From an uncultured Alphaproteobacteria bacterium (GTDB taxonomy: Bacteria; Pseudomonadota; Alphaproteobacteria; Micropepsales; Micropepsaceae), in contig CALDFO010000439.1 in NCBI GenBank assembly GCA_937942205.1, positions 1 to 6,263 on the forward strand: 6,263 nt of DNA. Direction: 5' to 3'. The translations under genes were made by a program, and so were the position numbers. The notes beneath the pieces are model-generated. The model was not told the origin of the DNA, ran no database searches, and saw only the letters and a list, made by a program, of their open reading frames with translations. Shown one piece after another: positions 6,143 to 6,263 of this stretch (positions are counted from its first letter, which is position 1; each line of letters begins with the position of its first letter).

Positions 6143-6204
6143 ACCCCCTCCGCTAGTTCCAAACTGTCATTCCCGCGAAAGCGAGAATCCAACTTTCTTT
6201 CTCT
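6143..6204. repeat. Module C remnant followed by repeat module B, copy 2
   Basis: ACCCCCTCCG (6143-6152) matches only the first ten bases of module C and directly follows the decarboxylase stop. Module B then runs from 6165; 6165-6200 matches 3997-4032 except at two positions. One change weakens the stem (GCGAGAAT at 6181-6188 instead of GCGGGAAT). A pyrimidine-rich tract follows, so this could act as a weak terminator for the decarboxylase gene. Confidence 0.65.
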
Positions 6205-6210
6205 CTCCCC

Positions 6211-6263
6211 CGGCCGCTCGCTTTTGCTCGCGGCGTTCAGGCCTCAAATCGGTCCACTGGACC
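6211..6263. repeat. Degenerate module A (copy 3) and module P core at the window end
   Basis: GCCGC (6213-6217) and GCGGC (6230-6234) form a short stem, and GCGGCGTTC follows as in the other A copies. The loop holds a direct repeat GCTCGC-TTTT-GCTCGC (6216-6231). GGCGTTCAGGC (6232-6242) also occurs at 4105-4115. The window ends with GGTCCACTGGACC (6251-6263), the core of module P. The element probably continues past the edge. Confidence 0.5.

Overview
The window reads as ordinary chromosome from a GC-rich alphaproteobacterium. The main reasons are the strong GC bias at third codon positions and the gene trio DUF2849 - CysI-type reductase - DUF934, an arrangement typical of that class. I cannot name a genus from sequence alone. 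There is no rRNA, tRNA, CRISPR array, insertion sequence or phage gene.

Layout. Bases 1-1165 (minus strand) hold an MFS transporter of the metabolite:H+ symporter group, closest by eye to citrate/proton symporters, with its C-terminus cut off by the window edge. A divergent control region of about 140 bp (1166-1303) holds a 7+7 bp inverted repeat and a plausible promoter. Bases 1304-3776 (plus strand) are a tightly overlapping three-gene sulfur-assimilation operon: a DUF2849 protein, a siroheme/4Fe-4S nitrite/sulfite reductase hemoprotein and a DUF934 protein. The overlaps are 4 bp and 1 bp, so translation is very likely coupled. Neither a CysJ flavoprotein nor a cysH gene is present. Bases 3777-4194 hold no gene but are packed with hairpin-forming repeat modules. 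Bases 4195-4770 encode an exported Spy/CpxP-like LTxxQ protein. Bases 4771-4972 hold a further copy of one repeat. Bases 4973-6142 encode a fold-type III PLP-dependent ornithine/lysine decarboxylase, the probable first step of polyamine synthesis. Bases 6143-6263 carry more repeat modules and run off the window.

How it fits together. The three operon products should act in reducing sulfite to sulfide in the cytoplasm. The electron donor is probably ferredoxin or another carrier encoded elsewhere. The transporter, the LTxxQ protein and the decarboxylase look like unrelated single genes.

The genes are recognisable families. The least explained part is the intergenic DNA. At least four short modules (called A, P, C and B here) recur in shuffled order in three gaps between genes. 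Copies of the hairpin modules keep the fold while changing the stem sequence, which suggests selection on structure or a replicating REP-like element. I see no clear sign of a wholly new system beyond that.
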